The translations under genes and the position numbers were made by a program. From Unio delphinus (Eukaryota > Mollusca > Bivalvia > Unionida > Unionidae), in assembly GCA_029339505.1 (NCBI GenBank), contig JAQISU010000163.1, positions 1,612,001-1,676,000 on the forward strand: DNA of 64,000 nt, given 5' to 3'. The notes under the pieces were generated by a model. The model made no database searches. It was not told the DNA's origin and saw nothing but the letters and a program-made list of their open reading frames with translations. This document shows positions 28,423-39,989 of this stretch, in pieces; the first letter of the stretch is position 1, and every line of letters begins with the position of its first letter.

Positions 28423-30279
28423 CAAGGGTGTCCAAAGTCCGGCCCGCGAGCCAATCACGGCCCGCAGTAAGATTTCATATGGCCCGCAGCTTTGGTCATA
28501 TAATGTATTATTTATGGCCCGCTAGGACACGAACCCTTCTCTGCGCATTTCTGCCTTGGCAACGGAAAAGAAAAACAGTGTGGGCCGCCACTTTCAGGGG
28601 AAATGGGAATTACAGTACTTCTTCACTGAAAATCGAGGCAATTGTGTTTGTCTCATTTGTAACGAGATGGTTGCCTTGTTTAAGGATTTCAATGTAAAGA
28701 GACACTTCCAGACTAAACATACTGACACATACGACAAGCTAACAGGGAGTGACCGCGCTGAAAAAGTGAAGCAGCTTCAAGCTGCTCTGGCATCATAACA
28801 GCGATTCTTCACGCGAGCCTGTGAGTGAAAGGAAAATATCACCAAAGCAAGCTACAAAGTGGCCATGTTAATAGCTAAACATGGCAACTCTTTTACTGAA
28901 GGTACATTTATCAAATAATATGTCATGAAAATGGTGGAGAACATTTGCCCCGAGAAGAAGCAATCATTATGAATGTTTGCCTGGCACGTAACACTGTGGC
29001 ACGGAGAGTTGAGGACATATCGTCAGATATTTAAAGACATCTGATGAACATGAGAGTGACTTTTGATTATTTTTCATTAGCCTGTGATGAAAGCACCAAA
29101 GCTTCAGACACTGCAAAGCTCTTGTTTTTTTAAGAGGAATTGACAACAACATGAATGTAATAGAGGAGCTGCTTGACTTCCAAAGCCTTAAAGACAAAAC
29201 CAAAGGAACGAATTTATTCGTTTCTGTTTGTGATGCTGTTGATGATATGAAATTATCGTGGAGTAAATTTCTGGGATAATTACCGATGGTGCACGAAGTC
29301 GATTGTCCACACTGATCTGCAATAAAGTCCGCGAAGAAGGAGGTTTCCTCTATTAAACTACAAAGTATAGTTCATCAGTAAGCCCTCTGTGCCAAACATC
29401 TCAAATTTGATCATGTTATGACACCAGTGGTAAAGGCAATAAATTATCTTCGCTCTAAAGCTCTACACCACTGACAGTTTCAGCAGTTCCTGCTTGACAT
29501 TAAAGCTGAATACGGAGACATAATATATCACAAATATGTGAGGTGGCTAAGTCGGGGTCCGCATTGCAGTGATTTTTCTCTCTCAGAGAACAAATAAGAC
29601 ATTTTTTTTGTGTGAAAAGGGGAAATAGATGGAAGAATTTGTATTTTTTGGTTGACATAACTAAGCATCTGAATAGGCTGAATGGTACTCTTCAAGGATG
29701 AGATGCAGTGGTGAGCCAGCAATACACTCACGTGAAGGCCATTGGAACGAAGCTGCAACTTTTTCAAAGACATTTGTCCCAAACAGAGCCCTGCACCGTG
29801 CACATCCCAGCCTTGAACAGGTAATTGACAGTTTCCCATAGAACAACATCGGTCTGCAAATGAAGAGTTATGCAACAGCTATCGCATCTCTTTCTGTGGA
29901 ATTCAACAAACGCTTTCAGGTGTTTGCTATAATTGAAAAGGACATGTTGCTTTTCTCTTCTCCCTTCTCCACGGACCCTGATGATGCTCCTCCAAAGCTG
30001 CATCGAGAAAGTCAGAATTGTGTTTTTACAGTTGTTCATGTCTGCCTGAGTGGCTTCTGTTTATTTACATCGTCATTTGAAATAATAAAGATTATTGCGA
30101 CAATGAAAATTGTTTTATTTATTTATTGTTTATGTTTTTTTTAATTTATTTATTTCTATAACAGTGTATATTTGCATGTAACTTTTGTGGTTAAAAAAAC
30201 ATCAGAAGGAACTATTGGTCCCCGGGCATCTTTACTTTATCAAATCTGGCCCTTTTTGCAAAAAGTTTGGACACCCCTG
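28423..30279 (+). mobile_element. hAT transposon (GTF2IRD2/ZBED-like transposase), nested in Gypsy Gag
   Basis: The ends are CAAGGGTGTCCAAAGT and, inverted, CAGGGGTGTCCAAACTTTTT. It is flanked by CTGTAGCT (28415-28422) and CTATAGCT (30280-30287), an 8-bp target duplication with one mismatch. Removing it restores the Gag frame. Length is 1,857 bp. The content is a degraded transposase gene. Confidence 0.9.
28556..29950 (+). pseudogene. hAT transposase remnant
   Basis: The N-terminal zinc-finger-like part (NCVCLICNEMVALFKDFNVK then RHFQTKHTDTY) is intact to about 28798. After stops and frameshifts, recognisable pieces follow near 28850-29220 (VAMLIAKHG, VARRVEDISSDI, LACDESTKASDTA, RGIDNNMNVIEELLDFQSL). 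Weaker parts run to about 29950. The order matches transposases related to the vertebrate GTF2IRD2/EPM2AIP1-type hAT-derived proteins. It is not functional. Confidence 0.7.
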
Positions 30280-31208
30280 CTATAGCTTATCAGCAAATAT
30301 TCAGAAATTACAGAAAAGAAGCTGGACAAACTCATGTCGAATTTGCTAGAGAAAAAGAGCAGTTGTTTGATAGTTGATAGATGGTGCTTACCTAAGAAAG
30401 TCGATCAAGATTATCAAAATCTCAGGCGAATTATATTAATTGAAGAGTTCAAAAACTGTGTCCATAGTGACATTAAGTCTTATCTTGATGAGCATAGGAT
30501 TGAAACCTTGGAGAATGCTGCTCGAGCTGCTGATGAATATTCTTTGACACATAAAGTTCCTTTTGTTAACAAGACTTCTACTCAACAGTCTTCTGGCAGA
30601 AAAGTATTTCAGTTTAATACCAGCCCTGTTAAAACTCTAACTATCACAACTTTCAAAAATCAAACTTCAGACAAGCTTGATAATAGATCCTTGTCTCTTC
30701 CGATGTGTACCTATTTCAAGAAAAAAGAACACGTTATTTCTGATTGCTACAAATTGAAAAATAAGCATCAGAATCAAGACAGATCTGCTCCAAATGCTCT
30801 TATTTCTAAGAGGTCGAGGTCAGAGTCATGTATTGAAAGCAATACATTTGTTGGGTCTAATAAATCCCAGTCTGATTTTATGATGGAGAATTATGAACTA
30901 TTCATATCGAAGGGTTCTATATCACTCTTGGGTGATTCAGCCAATCCCACTCCTATTAAAATTTTAAGGGACATAGGAGCTTCTCAGAGTCTTTTATTGT
31001 CAGGAACTTTGCCTTTTTCTGAGAGGTCTTCTTCTAATGAAAGTATTCTTATTCGGGGAGTAGAGTGCGGCTTTGTTAATGTTCCTCTCCATTGTGTAAG
31101 TTTGTGATCAGACTTAGTATCAGGACCTTTGACAGTTGGAATAGTCTCGGTTTTACCCGTTGAGGGCATTCATTTAATGCTAAGCAACGACTTAGCTGGA
31201 GACAGGTT

Positions 31209-32338
31209 GTGGTTAATCCACTTGTAACTAACAAGCCTCTTTTGGATCAGAAAGTTGATCCAATTGAAAGAAAATTCCCTGATATATTTCAAGTTTGTGC
31301 AGTTACCCGAGCTATGGCAAAGAAAGTTCTTGAGAATGATGTTGATGTAGGCAGTATTCCTTTAGCTGACACATGTATAGGTCAGGCTTTTGATGAGGTC
31401 ACTTTTACTCTTTGTTTGGATCAATCAGAAGGTATTGATCATAGTGATCCTTTTTTAACAACTCATTCTGTTTATTCTAATCAGGGTGATAAACGACAGT
31501 CACTTGTCGTCGAACAGGATAAAGATCCTGATATATCCTGTTTGTTTCAAAGGGCCATAAGTGATACTTAAGCCACTGAAGTTCATGTCTGTTATTTCAT
31601 TAAAAATGGAATTCTTATGAGAAAATGGAGACCTCCCGAGGTACCTGCTGGTGATGAGTGGTCGGTGAACTATCAGATAATAGTTCCAAAACCTTACAGA
31701 CGGGAAATACTTAATATGGCCCATGAAACTCCTTTGGCTGGTCATTTAGGGATTAATAAAACTTATCACAAGATCTTGACTCACTTCTATTGGCCACAAA
31801 TCAAAAGTGATGTTGCCAAATACTGTAGTTCTTGTCATACTTGTCAAATGGTAGGAAAACCCAACCAGAAGATACCTAAGACTCATCTACAACCTATTCC
31901 TGCCTTTGACGAACCATTTAGTAGAATTATGGTAGATGTTGTATGTCCCTTACCCAAGACCAAGTCAGGTAGCCGATGCCTGTGGACCATTATGTGTGCG
32001 TCAACAAGGTTTCCAGAGGCAATTCCGTTGAGGAATATAAAATCTAAAACAATAGTAAAAGCTTTGATAAAGTTTTTTACTCAGTATGGCCTTCCCAAAT
32101 CTGTTCAGTCTGATCACGGTTCAAACTTCATGTCTGTAATTTTCCAACAAGTTATGTATGAATTGGTCATTCAGCAATTCAAATCTTCTGCCTATCACCC
32201 TGAGAGCCAAGGGGCATTAGAAAGATTCTATCAGACTTTGAAAAATATGATCCGATCATATTGTTTTGATACGGATAAAGATTGGGATGAAGGCATGCAT
32301 TTACTATTGTTTGCTGTTAGAGAATCAGTTCAATAACC
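31209..32338 (+). pseudogene. Gypsy integrase (encoded before RT)
   Basis: A spacer frame 31209-31571 is followed by 31617-32336: the zinc-binding HHCC module (GHLGINKTYHKILTHFYW then CSSCHTC), and the DDE core with FSRIMVDVVCPLP (first Asp), QSDHGSNFMS (second Asp) and SYHPESQ-like AYHPESQGALERFYQT (Glu). A TAA at about 32334 interrupts the frame. The continuation LGFSPFELLFGHTVRGPL is in the next segment. It integrates element cDNA in active relatives. Its position before RT is the notable point. Confidence 0.85.
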
Positions 32339-32378
32339 TTTAGGCTTCAGTCCCTTTGAACTGCTTTTTGGCCACACT

Positions 32379-33456
32379 GTGCGTGGACCATTGAAGTTAT
32401 TGAAAGAGAAACTTCTCTCTAATGAAGATACTGAGATCAATCTTCTTGATTATGTTTCCAATTTTAGATACAGGTTGTCAAAGGCTTGTGAGGTCGCAAG
32501 AGCAAATCTGCAATATACTCAATCTAAAATGAAATCAAGATATGATAAAAAAAAATCGAAAGAAAGGAGTTTTCAGCCTGGTGATAGAGTCCTGGCTCTC
32601 TTACCAATGCTACAAAATCCTCTTCTGGCCAAATATTATCGTCCCTACACAGTTGACAGGAAAATTAATGACTTAAATTACATCATAAATACTCCTGGGA
32701 AGCGCAAACAAAAACAACTCTGCCATATAAACATGCTAAAAGAGTATATTGAAAGAGATTGCCATGTTAAACATGTAATTAATATAGTTGTACCTGTCCC
32801 ACTCAGTGAAAGAATATCATCAGATTCTACTGATATTGAAATGACGAAGCTTTGTAATTCAGAAATTATGAAAGATCTAGACCAGAAACTTTCACATTTG
32901 CAAGTGCAAGAAAGAAATGAACTGAAACAATTATTTGAATATAAGCACTTATTTCCAGATGTTCCTACAAGGACAAACAAAATTTTTCATGACGTTGAAA
33001 TTGTAAATTCCAAACCTATCAAACAACATCCATACAGGATGAATCCACTCAAACAGGAATACTTAAAAAAGGAAATTCAATATTTGCTGGAGAATGATTT
33101 TATCGAGGCCAGTAAAAGTGATTGGAGTTCACCATGCATACTTGTTCCAAAACCAGATAAAACTTTACGTATGTGCACTGATTATAGGATGGTGAACAGT
33201 GTGACAAAAACAGATTCATTCCCATTACCAAGAATTGATGATTGTATTGATAAAATCGAGAATGCCTAGTATGTGACCAAATTTGACCTTCTGAAAGGAT
33301 TTTGGCAGATTCCACTAACGGAAAGAGCAAAGGAAATCTCGTCATTTGTGACTCCAGATGGACTTTACCAATATAAAGTAATGCCATTCGGGATGAAAGA
33401 GTCACCAAGTACATTTCAATGTCTCATGAATATGATCACCTCTGGTCTAGAAAATG

Positions 33457-33537
<81 letters not shown>

Positions 33538-34200
33538 CGTCATCATCTACAACGACACCTGGATAAAACATCTAGCAACAATTTGAAAATTCTTTGACAG
33601 ACTCACTGATGCATGTTTGACAGTTAATTTTTTTTTAAAAGTGAGTTCTGCCGTGCTAGTGTGACTTTCTTAGGACATATTGTGGGACATGGACAAGTTA
33701 AACCAATAGATGCTAAGGTTGAGGCTATTTCTAAATTCCCTGTGCCGGAAAATAGAAAGCAGCTGATGCGATTTTTATGTATGGCCGGATGCTATCGGAA
33801 ATTTTGTTTCAATTTTTCTATAATTGCAGAACCCCTGACAAATTTATTGAAGAAGAAGAACAAATTCTTTTGGACTGAAAAATGTCACGAGGCTTTTGAC
33901 AAGTTAAAAGCCATACTTGAAACAGCACCAGTTCTTGCAGCTCCAAATTTCAGTCAGTCTTTCAAATTATCTTCGATGCGAGTGATGTTGGTGTTGGAGC
34001 AGTTTTAATTCAAGTAGACAAAAATGGTATTGAACATCCAGTGTGCTATTTTTCGAAGAAATGAAATAAGCATCAGAGAAATTATTCAACTATCGAGAAT
34101 GAATGTTTGGTATTGATTTTGGCTTTACGACATTTTGAAGTTTACCTTAGTTCAGCTCCTTCTTCGATTATAGTTTTTAGTGTGACCACAACCCCCTTAC
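32379..34200 (+). pseudogene. Gypsy integrase tail, RT and RNase H
   Basis: The integrase C-terminal GPY-like part (GDRVLALLPMLQNPLLAKYY, about 32580-32640) leads into RT: KSDWSSPCILVPKPDKTLRM, CTDYRMVNSVTKTDSFPLPR, a TAG at 33267-33269, then TKFDLLKGFWQIPL and MPFGMKESPSTFQ. The catalytic Y-x-D-D region is replaced by a (TA)n array at 33460-33534, after which VIIYNDTW-like sequence resumes out of frame. The RT connection FLGHIVGHGQVKPIDAKVEA (33661) and RNase H remnants (SDVGVGAVLIQ; STIENECLVLILALRHFEVY) end near 34200. Confidence 0.82.
33460..33534. repeat. (TA)n microsatellite inside RT catalytic motif
   Basis: About 37 TA units begin within the codons expected for the RT Y-x-D-D motif and end just before the GACGTCATC that would follow it. 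Confidence 0.95.
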
Positions 34201-34447
34201 TTTCATCGGCAAGATGAAAAATAAAAATCAAAGATTACTAAGGTGGAGTTTGTTATTATAATCTTGACATCCGGCACATGTAGGGAAAACAATTTAATAG
34301 CAGACGCTCTTTCCCGTGTATTACAATATATTATATCCTATACACTGTGTAATTTATACGAGTTCTTTTAACCTCGGGTGTAAATTGGTTTGTGGTAAAA
34401 GGAAAGTTTTATCATATAAACCTTTCTTTTTATTTTATGGGGGAAGG

Positions 34448-35248
34448 TGTTACGTGTATATGATTTGTGTCATTTATTTTGTTTATTTTGATTGTTTGTC
34501 AGATTCAAATTTGACATTTTAAGTTTAAGATTCATTCATTGGGAGATGACCTGTACTATACAAATAAACACCAGGTGTTGACCTCATTTCTGACCTGGCT
34601 TCAGAGTTGTAAACAAACTTTTAAAATGATTGGTTGCTTCCAAGGACATTATGGAGCTTTGTTAAAAACATCTTTCTATTTTTAGTTGGGTCATACGGTG
34701 TGTACGAGATATTTTGAACTGAATTTGTTCTAAAAGATTCTAGAAGATCATGTGACCCCTTTCTTGTTTACGTAAAAACAGGTATATAAATTATGTTTTG
34801 GAGCGAACTATTTAGTAGAAGTTGGGCTGGTGGAATACTAAGTTGTGTGTCGTTTTGAGTTATTTTAAATTACCTTGTATTGGAAATTATTTCAATTCGT
34901 TTCGATCAAGAGGATTTAGTTATTTATCTAGAAATAATTGTGCTCATTGAATTTCATAAGACCAGAACTGACTTCATCACATGACATCGTCTTCCGTCTT
35001 GGATGCTTCACTAAGATTCGAACTGGGAATTATTTGGACATTTTATTACCAGGAGTTTTTGCAATTTCTTTAGTGGATTATATTTTGAATTATTTTTGGA
35101 TTAATTTTGTAATTGATTCTTAAAACCGTAAGTTTATTTTTCTTTTCTGGAAAATATTTGTGCTCAATAAATTGTTTATTAAGTTTTTACAAGCTTTTTA
35201 TTTTCACTCTTTCTATGTTACTGTTTTTTCGGGCCTAAGCACGTAACA
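34448..35248 (+). repeat. 3' LTR of Gypsy element
   Basis: About 801 bp, TGTTAC...GTAACA. It is preceded by the polypurine tract GGGGGAAGG and followed by the CGAC target duplication. Confidence 0.92.
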
Positions 35249-35385
35249 CGACCAGTTCTAATTCTAAGCGACGCAGCTCTGAGTATCATTTTTTATAAAT
35301 ATATGGTATGACTCGGCGGGGGTTCGAACCCGCAACCTTTCGCATCCGAAGCTGAAGCTCTAACCACTAGGCCACCAGAAAGGTC
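35249..35385 (-). mobile_element. SINE-2 copy, part 2 (tRNA-like head)
   Basis: It continues the SINE split at 26544. On the minus strand the A box GGCCTAGTGGTTAGAG and B box GGGTTCGAACCC are complete, so this is the best-preserved head of the family in the window. Confidence 0.85.
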
Positions 35386-35939
35386 TATTTCTTTCATAAT
35401 CTACAATGTAAGAAGTACGCTAAATTTATGATTGATATTCTTCATTGTCTTAAATGTAAATCGTGTTACCGTTATTACTGTAAACAGCTGTTTTAAAATA
35501 GAAAGAAACAACTCATTGTCTGTCGCACTCCCGTGAAGCACGCACCTACTAAAAATAAAGTAATATAGATTGTATCGAAAATTGCTCTATGAACTATAAC
35601 AGCAAATTTATTATTCCCAAGTTTTTTGTCAGTAAGTTTTGTGGCAAAGTTGTTTTTTTAAATGGTCCATACAATCACTTTCACAATAATGTGATTTACA
35701 TAGTTCTAAATTTCATTTTCAATTTCGTTTAAATTTTAAAGTTTTCCAATATCAAGCCATACTAAACTTGCGATAATTTGTATAGTTATCTTTTTCACTA
35801 TGAGCTAATTCAAGGAATTAATTTTGTTAACCATTCGAAAACGTCAGTTACTTGAAACTATTAGATATTAAATGTTTCCATAAGGCAATTTTGGTAATTG
35901 GTTTTTATTTATAAAAAAAATATTTAAGTACTTATGTTG
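35386..35939. other. intron sequence without recognised content
   Basis: AT-rich, no repeat family or coding signal identified. Confidence 0.5.
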
Positions 35940-36205
35940 TCATATTAATGAGTATATTGGGTATAAAGATAAAGCAAAGTGTTATAATAATGATTATAGT
36001 TTGTATAAGCATTCTGCATAGTGTCGTATTAATGAGTATATTGGGTAAACGGATACTGCAAAGTGTTATATTAATGAAATTAATGGAAACAAGGATACAG
36101 CACAGTGTCGTATTAATGACTAAAGTAGATTTACAGATCATACAAAGTGTTCTATTAATCACTATATTGGATATTAAGATATTGCAAAGTGTCGCAATAT
36201 TATTA
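35940..36205. repeat. degenerate minisatellite (about 55-60 bp unit)
   Basis: About four to five diverged copies of a unit with AAAGTGTTATATTAATGA and GAGTATATTGGGTA. Open frames on both strands arise from the repeat and are not taken as genes. Confidence 0.7.
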
Positions 36206-36425
36206 ATAATGCATAATTAAACACCTTCATATATGTCAAGTAAAATTACATCATATAAAAGATCTCATTGTCTTTTTCCTCACGCAATTTTTCATATGTT
36301 GAAGACGTTTTAAATTCATTATGTAATGATCTAGAATATTTATGAGTAGTTTTACTACAGTCTGACAATGTTATCAAATATATAAACCCAGAATAAGGAG
36401 AAACTTAATATATTATCTATTAGTG

Positions 36426-36512
<87 letters not shown>
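36426..36512. repeat. (TA)n microsatellite
   Basis: About 42 TA units in transporter intron 2. Confidence 0.95.
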
Positions 36513-36513
<1 letters not shown>

Positions 36514-36891
36514 CTTAATAACAATCGTATGATTAAACAAACTTTACTGTGGATAAGCTATTTAATTTTAATGCAAATAATTTGATGATAAAATTAGCAA
36601 ATTTTTAAAAGAAAAATACATGAATATTTTACTGGCCTGACAACATCAATGGTCACAAGTTCGGGACCTGCAATTTATACTATCGGAACACTATTGCTAA
36701 ATGGGCCAAAAGTTCGTTGAATCCCAGTTTTCTAAGAAATTTAAATGAAAAGTGTTCATCTGCAGTCTCAACGCTGTTGTTTCTATCAGTGTAAAATGCT
36801 TAAAGATAAATTAGTGAAATTCTATTTCAATCAGTGTTACTCCAAATATAATTATATTTTGCTGTATACAAGACTGGCATCATTTGAAATA

Positions 36892-36942
<51 letters not shown>
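36892..36942. repeat. (TTA)n microsatellite
   Basis: About 17 units in transporter intron 2. Confidence 0.95.
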
Positions 36943-36945
<3 letters not shown>

Positions 36946-38434
36946 ATTTGAGATAGTGTATAAAAGAGAGTGCAAGCCTTTGCTATTGTTGTCTATAGAT
37001 TCGAGTACCGGTCGAAATGTATATAAGACAAGACATAAAATATACTCTCATTTAGAAAGACCTTGTTTTATTTCATGAAAACTGAACTTTCCGGTGTATT
37101 ACTTGGAAACAGAAGATTTCATTCTTACATCTAAAGATTTATTTAGCGAGATATTAAATGATTGGTCAAAAGGTATATACATATTGTGTGACTTGACTCA
37201 AATAAAAATGTTGGAATAACTGCTGACCAGAAAATTGAAATGAAAATCAGCCTTAAAAGTAGTTTAGCACAATCAGACATGTCTGACAGTCTCAATCAGT
37301 AATTTATGAAACTTTGGCTCCTCATCCAGTAACAATTCCAAAAAGCGAATGGGAGCAAAAGTGAAGAAAATGGCCATCCAGGAAAACGGAATAAGCCTGA
37401 AAAGGATGCAAAATAGGAGAAAATATTTAAAGAACACTTGAAAAATGAAATTGTATGTGGTCGAATGTGTTAGAAATGCAGGAAAACTGTTGTACATGTA
37501 TTCGACCTTAATGCGTTTTCCTGATTTATGTGACATAGTGTATATCAAGCGATCGTTACCGTAGTACATCGAACATAAAGTATGACCCCGAATAATGCTT
37601 ATAGAACAAAAAAAAAGAACATTTGTAAACACAATTTTTGTATTGAATATGATGTTCTTCAGGCCCAACTTGGACATGTTAATATGCATGTAAGATCTGG
37701 TTCCCTCGTATGCTGATTTCATGCCCTCAATTTAAAATAGTATTATTCTCTTGTCAATTGATAAACCACACTATTTCGCAGCCGTTTTGGAAGGTGAATT
37801 AACTATCATGCACGACAAAGGGCACATTTTACTCTTTGTTTATTATAGATTCCATTGCTTAGCAGTACTTTTAATAACGTGCGCTATTACCGAATTCACA
37901 GAATCTGCCGGACCAATTCTGGCCATATTTGGATATAACCTATCAAGCTTCAAATGAAATTGACATACCATGTCATCAAACCTTACAGATTAGTCGAGGC
38001 AATATTCGTCCTCCTACTGCAGTCAGTCATGTCAAAATGAGTGAAATTGACGTTGTAACCTCTTTAGCATTCCTCTCTTTCCGAGTGAAACTATATGGGT
38101 TGGCTAATAATAGTAAGCCAGTCAATCAAAATGTTTCTTGACATTTTATGTCAGTTTTGAAGTTTGTAGTAGTCATGGAAAATGAAAGTCTGACGTAACG
38201 TCCTACGCCTATGGTTAACGGCAATGTTACTATTTAGTTTTTATGTGCTTGTAGGACGTCTGTAAAATGTTCTCTTAAACTATTTGCAATGATGAAATGT
38301 TTGAAAAGTATTTTCTGGATTATTAATATGAAGGGATATTCACACTTGACATGTTTATATCCATTAGTTGCCGTAGAAAGTAATACAGTGTTTTAACTAG
38401 GTAATTGATTGGTACATTTTTGTGTATTTTGCAG
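36943..38434. other. intron sequence, no recognised gene
   Basis: A minus-strand open frame at 37273-37722 (149 codons) has hydrophobic stretches but no family resemblance or context. I treat it as chance. Nothing else was recognised. Confidence 0.45.
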
Positions 38435-39519
38435 GGGCAAATGCAGCTTTAGCTGCTATATGGGGTGTGGACGGTCGACCTTACATGCAGACACTACATT
38501 TTTCCTATGCTTTTGGCGGTATAATTTCGCCATTGATAACGGAACCATTTCTTGCCCCAAAGAGACGTCTATCTGAAATGGCCAAGGAGTCTCTGAATGG
38601 AACAGACAAAATTTCATTTGCTAATATATCCCACACCAGTGTTTTGCCAAGCTGTTCAAATTCCACCAACTGCACTATTACTACTGAACTCGAATACTGG
38701 GGCGAGACTAAAGTACAGTATGCATATATGATCAGCACGATAATTGGAATACTGTCTGCAACTCCTTTTCTTGTTTCATATCTACAAAGAAATTCAGAAC
38801 CACTGACAAAAGAACAGCAAGAGGCAAATCAAGCTAGTCGAAGAATATCCACTCAGATTTCAATTTTCCAAAAAATTGGAGTGATGATCCTTCTCATGAT
38901 GTTGTTCCACGTTTACGGCGGTGTAGAGGACACATTTGCCAGCTACCTTATGACATTTAGCCTTCTTCACTTAAACTGGACAAAGTTGAATGGTTCTCTT
39001 GCCACAACAGTATACTGGGCAACATTTGCGTTTGGACGATTTTTAGGAATCTTTATCACCCGTCTAATGCATCCAACTAAAATGCTGTTCCTTTACTTAT
39101 CTTTCATGGTTATCTCCCTTGCCGGTTTTACTGTAGGGAGCGTTCTTCTGTTCAATCCAATTGTTTGGACGTTTTCATCTCTCACTGGTCTAGCTTTGTC
39201 AGTCGTCTTCCCTACCATCGTCACATGGACGGAAGAAACCGTAATGCCAGTTTCTGGAATAATAGCTTCCCTGTTTGTGATAGCTGGCTCAAGTGGCACA
39301 ATGCTAAATCCATTATATTTAGGCTATCTAATGGAGAATAAAAGTCCGCTATGGTTTCCGTATCTGTTATTAGGACAGAGCATGTTGTGTCTGCTTATAT
39401 TTGTTATTCTATTTATGTGTACAAAAACGTGCATCCGGCGTGAGTCGGGTACGGAACTGGAAATATATTCTCACGGGAATAAGGAAGAACAGGAAAATTT
39501 GAACTCTATTCATGCATAG
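38435..39519 (+). CDS. MFSD4/NAGLT1-type transporter, terminal coding exon
   Basis: After the acceptor TTTTGCAG the exon completes the split Gly codon and encodes 361 residues to TAG at 39517-39519. It starts ANAALAAIWG (TM4/5), then TLHFSYAFGGIISPLI (TM5). An extracellular loop with several N-glycosylation sequons follows (NGTD, NISH, NSTN, NCTI). TM6 is AYMISTIIGILSATPFLVSY, with a cytosolic linker. TM7-TM12 are KIGVMILLMMLFHVYGGVED, WATFAFGRFLGIFITRLM, FLYLSFMVISLAGFTVGSVL, LTGLALSVVFPTIVTWTEE, GIIASLFVIAGSSGTMLNPL and LLLGQSMLCLLIFVILFMC. A cytosolic tail closes it. The layout fits NAGLT1-like sugar carriers. AATAAA-type signals lie at about 39630 and 39730. Confidence 0.82.
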
Positions 39520-39985
39520 TCCTGTTTTGTTTTGTGGTCTCTTTGGTCAGTCGTACCCTGGAGGCCTATGATAAAGTTTAAAATATATAATTTGAACGTC
39601 GAATCTAACTCATTCTGATCATTTATCTTAATAAAATGTCATTGTATTTTTGTCAGTCCCGATTTTCCCATTTTTTTGTAAGACGTGATATATTTTAATT
39701 ATTTCATTTTTATGTTGTAAATATATCTTAATAAATTTATTAATTATAGAGTGGCATTGCTATCTTCACTTGATCAAGAAAAAATACAATTGTAAATTGT
39801 ATTAATGACGAAAAAATATTTGATGCTTACTTTGTCCTCTAAGGATTTGATATAATTAAGACCGTAATTTCTAGGTATGTAATTGACGAATAATGTTTTC
39901 CTGTCTTTAATGAAATAAAGAGAATGGAAATATAAGACGTGCTTTGTGTTTCCATATTTAAATTGTGAGAACCTAATAATGATAC
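39520..39985 (+). other. transporter 3' UTR and flank
   Basis: Contains CTTAATAAAATG near 39628, CTTAATAAATTT near 39728 and GAAATAAAGAG near 39911 as candidate polyadenylation signals. No other content. Confidence 0.5.
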
Positions 39986-39989
39986 CTTT

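Larger units (their letters stand above)
27498..31108 (+). pseudogene. Gypsy Gag-protease region, disrupted
   Basis: An ATG at 27498 starts TEEELDLFKKDELIQLARKY, a SAP-like N-terminus. A frameshift near 27680 leads into tandem coiled-coil repeats of about 20 residues (REKEKQLQYDKEEKERQ) to about 28090. The Gag core KEVDKYFIRFEKVTENLKWP follows. The hAT insertion at 28423-30279 splits it, and it resumes with YQQIFRNYRKEAGQTHVEF and the SCAN-like RRIILIEEFKNCVHSDIKSY (about 30428). A zinc-knuckle remnant CTYFKKKEHVISDC lacks its second Cys. The aspartic protease at about 30955 reads RDIGASQSLLL instead of the usual D-T/S-G. The frame stops at 31108. Confidence 0.78.
26545..35248 (+). mobile_element. 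Ty3/Gypsy retrotransposon, INT upstream of RT (Gmr1-like), interrupted by a hAT
   Basis: LTRs at 26545-27354 and 34448-35248 begin TGTTAC and end GTAACA. They are flanked by CGAC on both sides (4-bp target duplication). A polypurine tract GGGGGAAGG abuts the 3' LTR. The internal order is Gag (coiled-coil, SCAN-like domain, degenerate zinc knuckle), protease, integrase, RT, RNase H. This domain order is known from the Gmr1 clade of Gypsy elements; ordinary Gypsy elements have RT-RNase H before integrase. Frames carry stops and the element is inactive. Confidence 0.9.
26146..38434 (+). other. transporter intron 2 (12.3 kb) with nested transposons
   Basis: Phase-1 GT-AG intron. From the left it contains half of a SINE-2, a Ty3/Gypsy element with an inserted hAT, the other SINE-2 half, a 60-bp-type minisatellite, (TA)n and (TTA)n arrays, and about 1.5 kb of unassigned sequence before the acceptor TTTTGCAG. 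Confidence 0.75.

Noticed and set aside
35320..35372. Free-standing tRNA gene (A and B boxes present)
   Set aside because: The same sequence recurs as the head of the SINE-2 family, and no complete cloverleaf with an acceptor stem was seen.
37273..37722. 149-codon minus-strand frame in transporter intron 2
   Set aside because: Low-complexity hydrophobic composition, no domain, no neighbours on that strand, and inside an intron of an opposite-strand gene.
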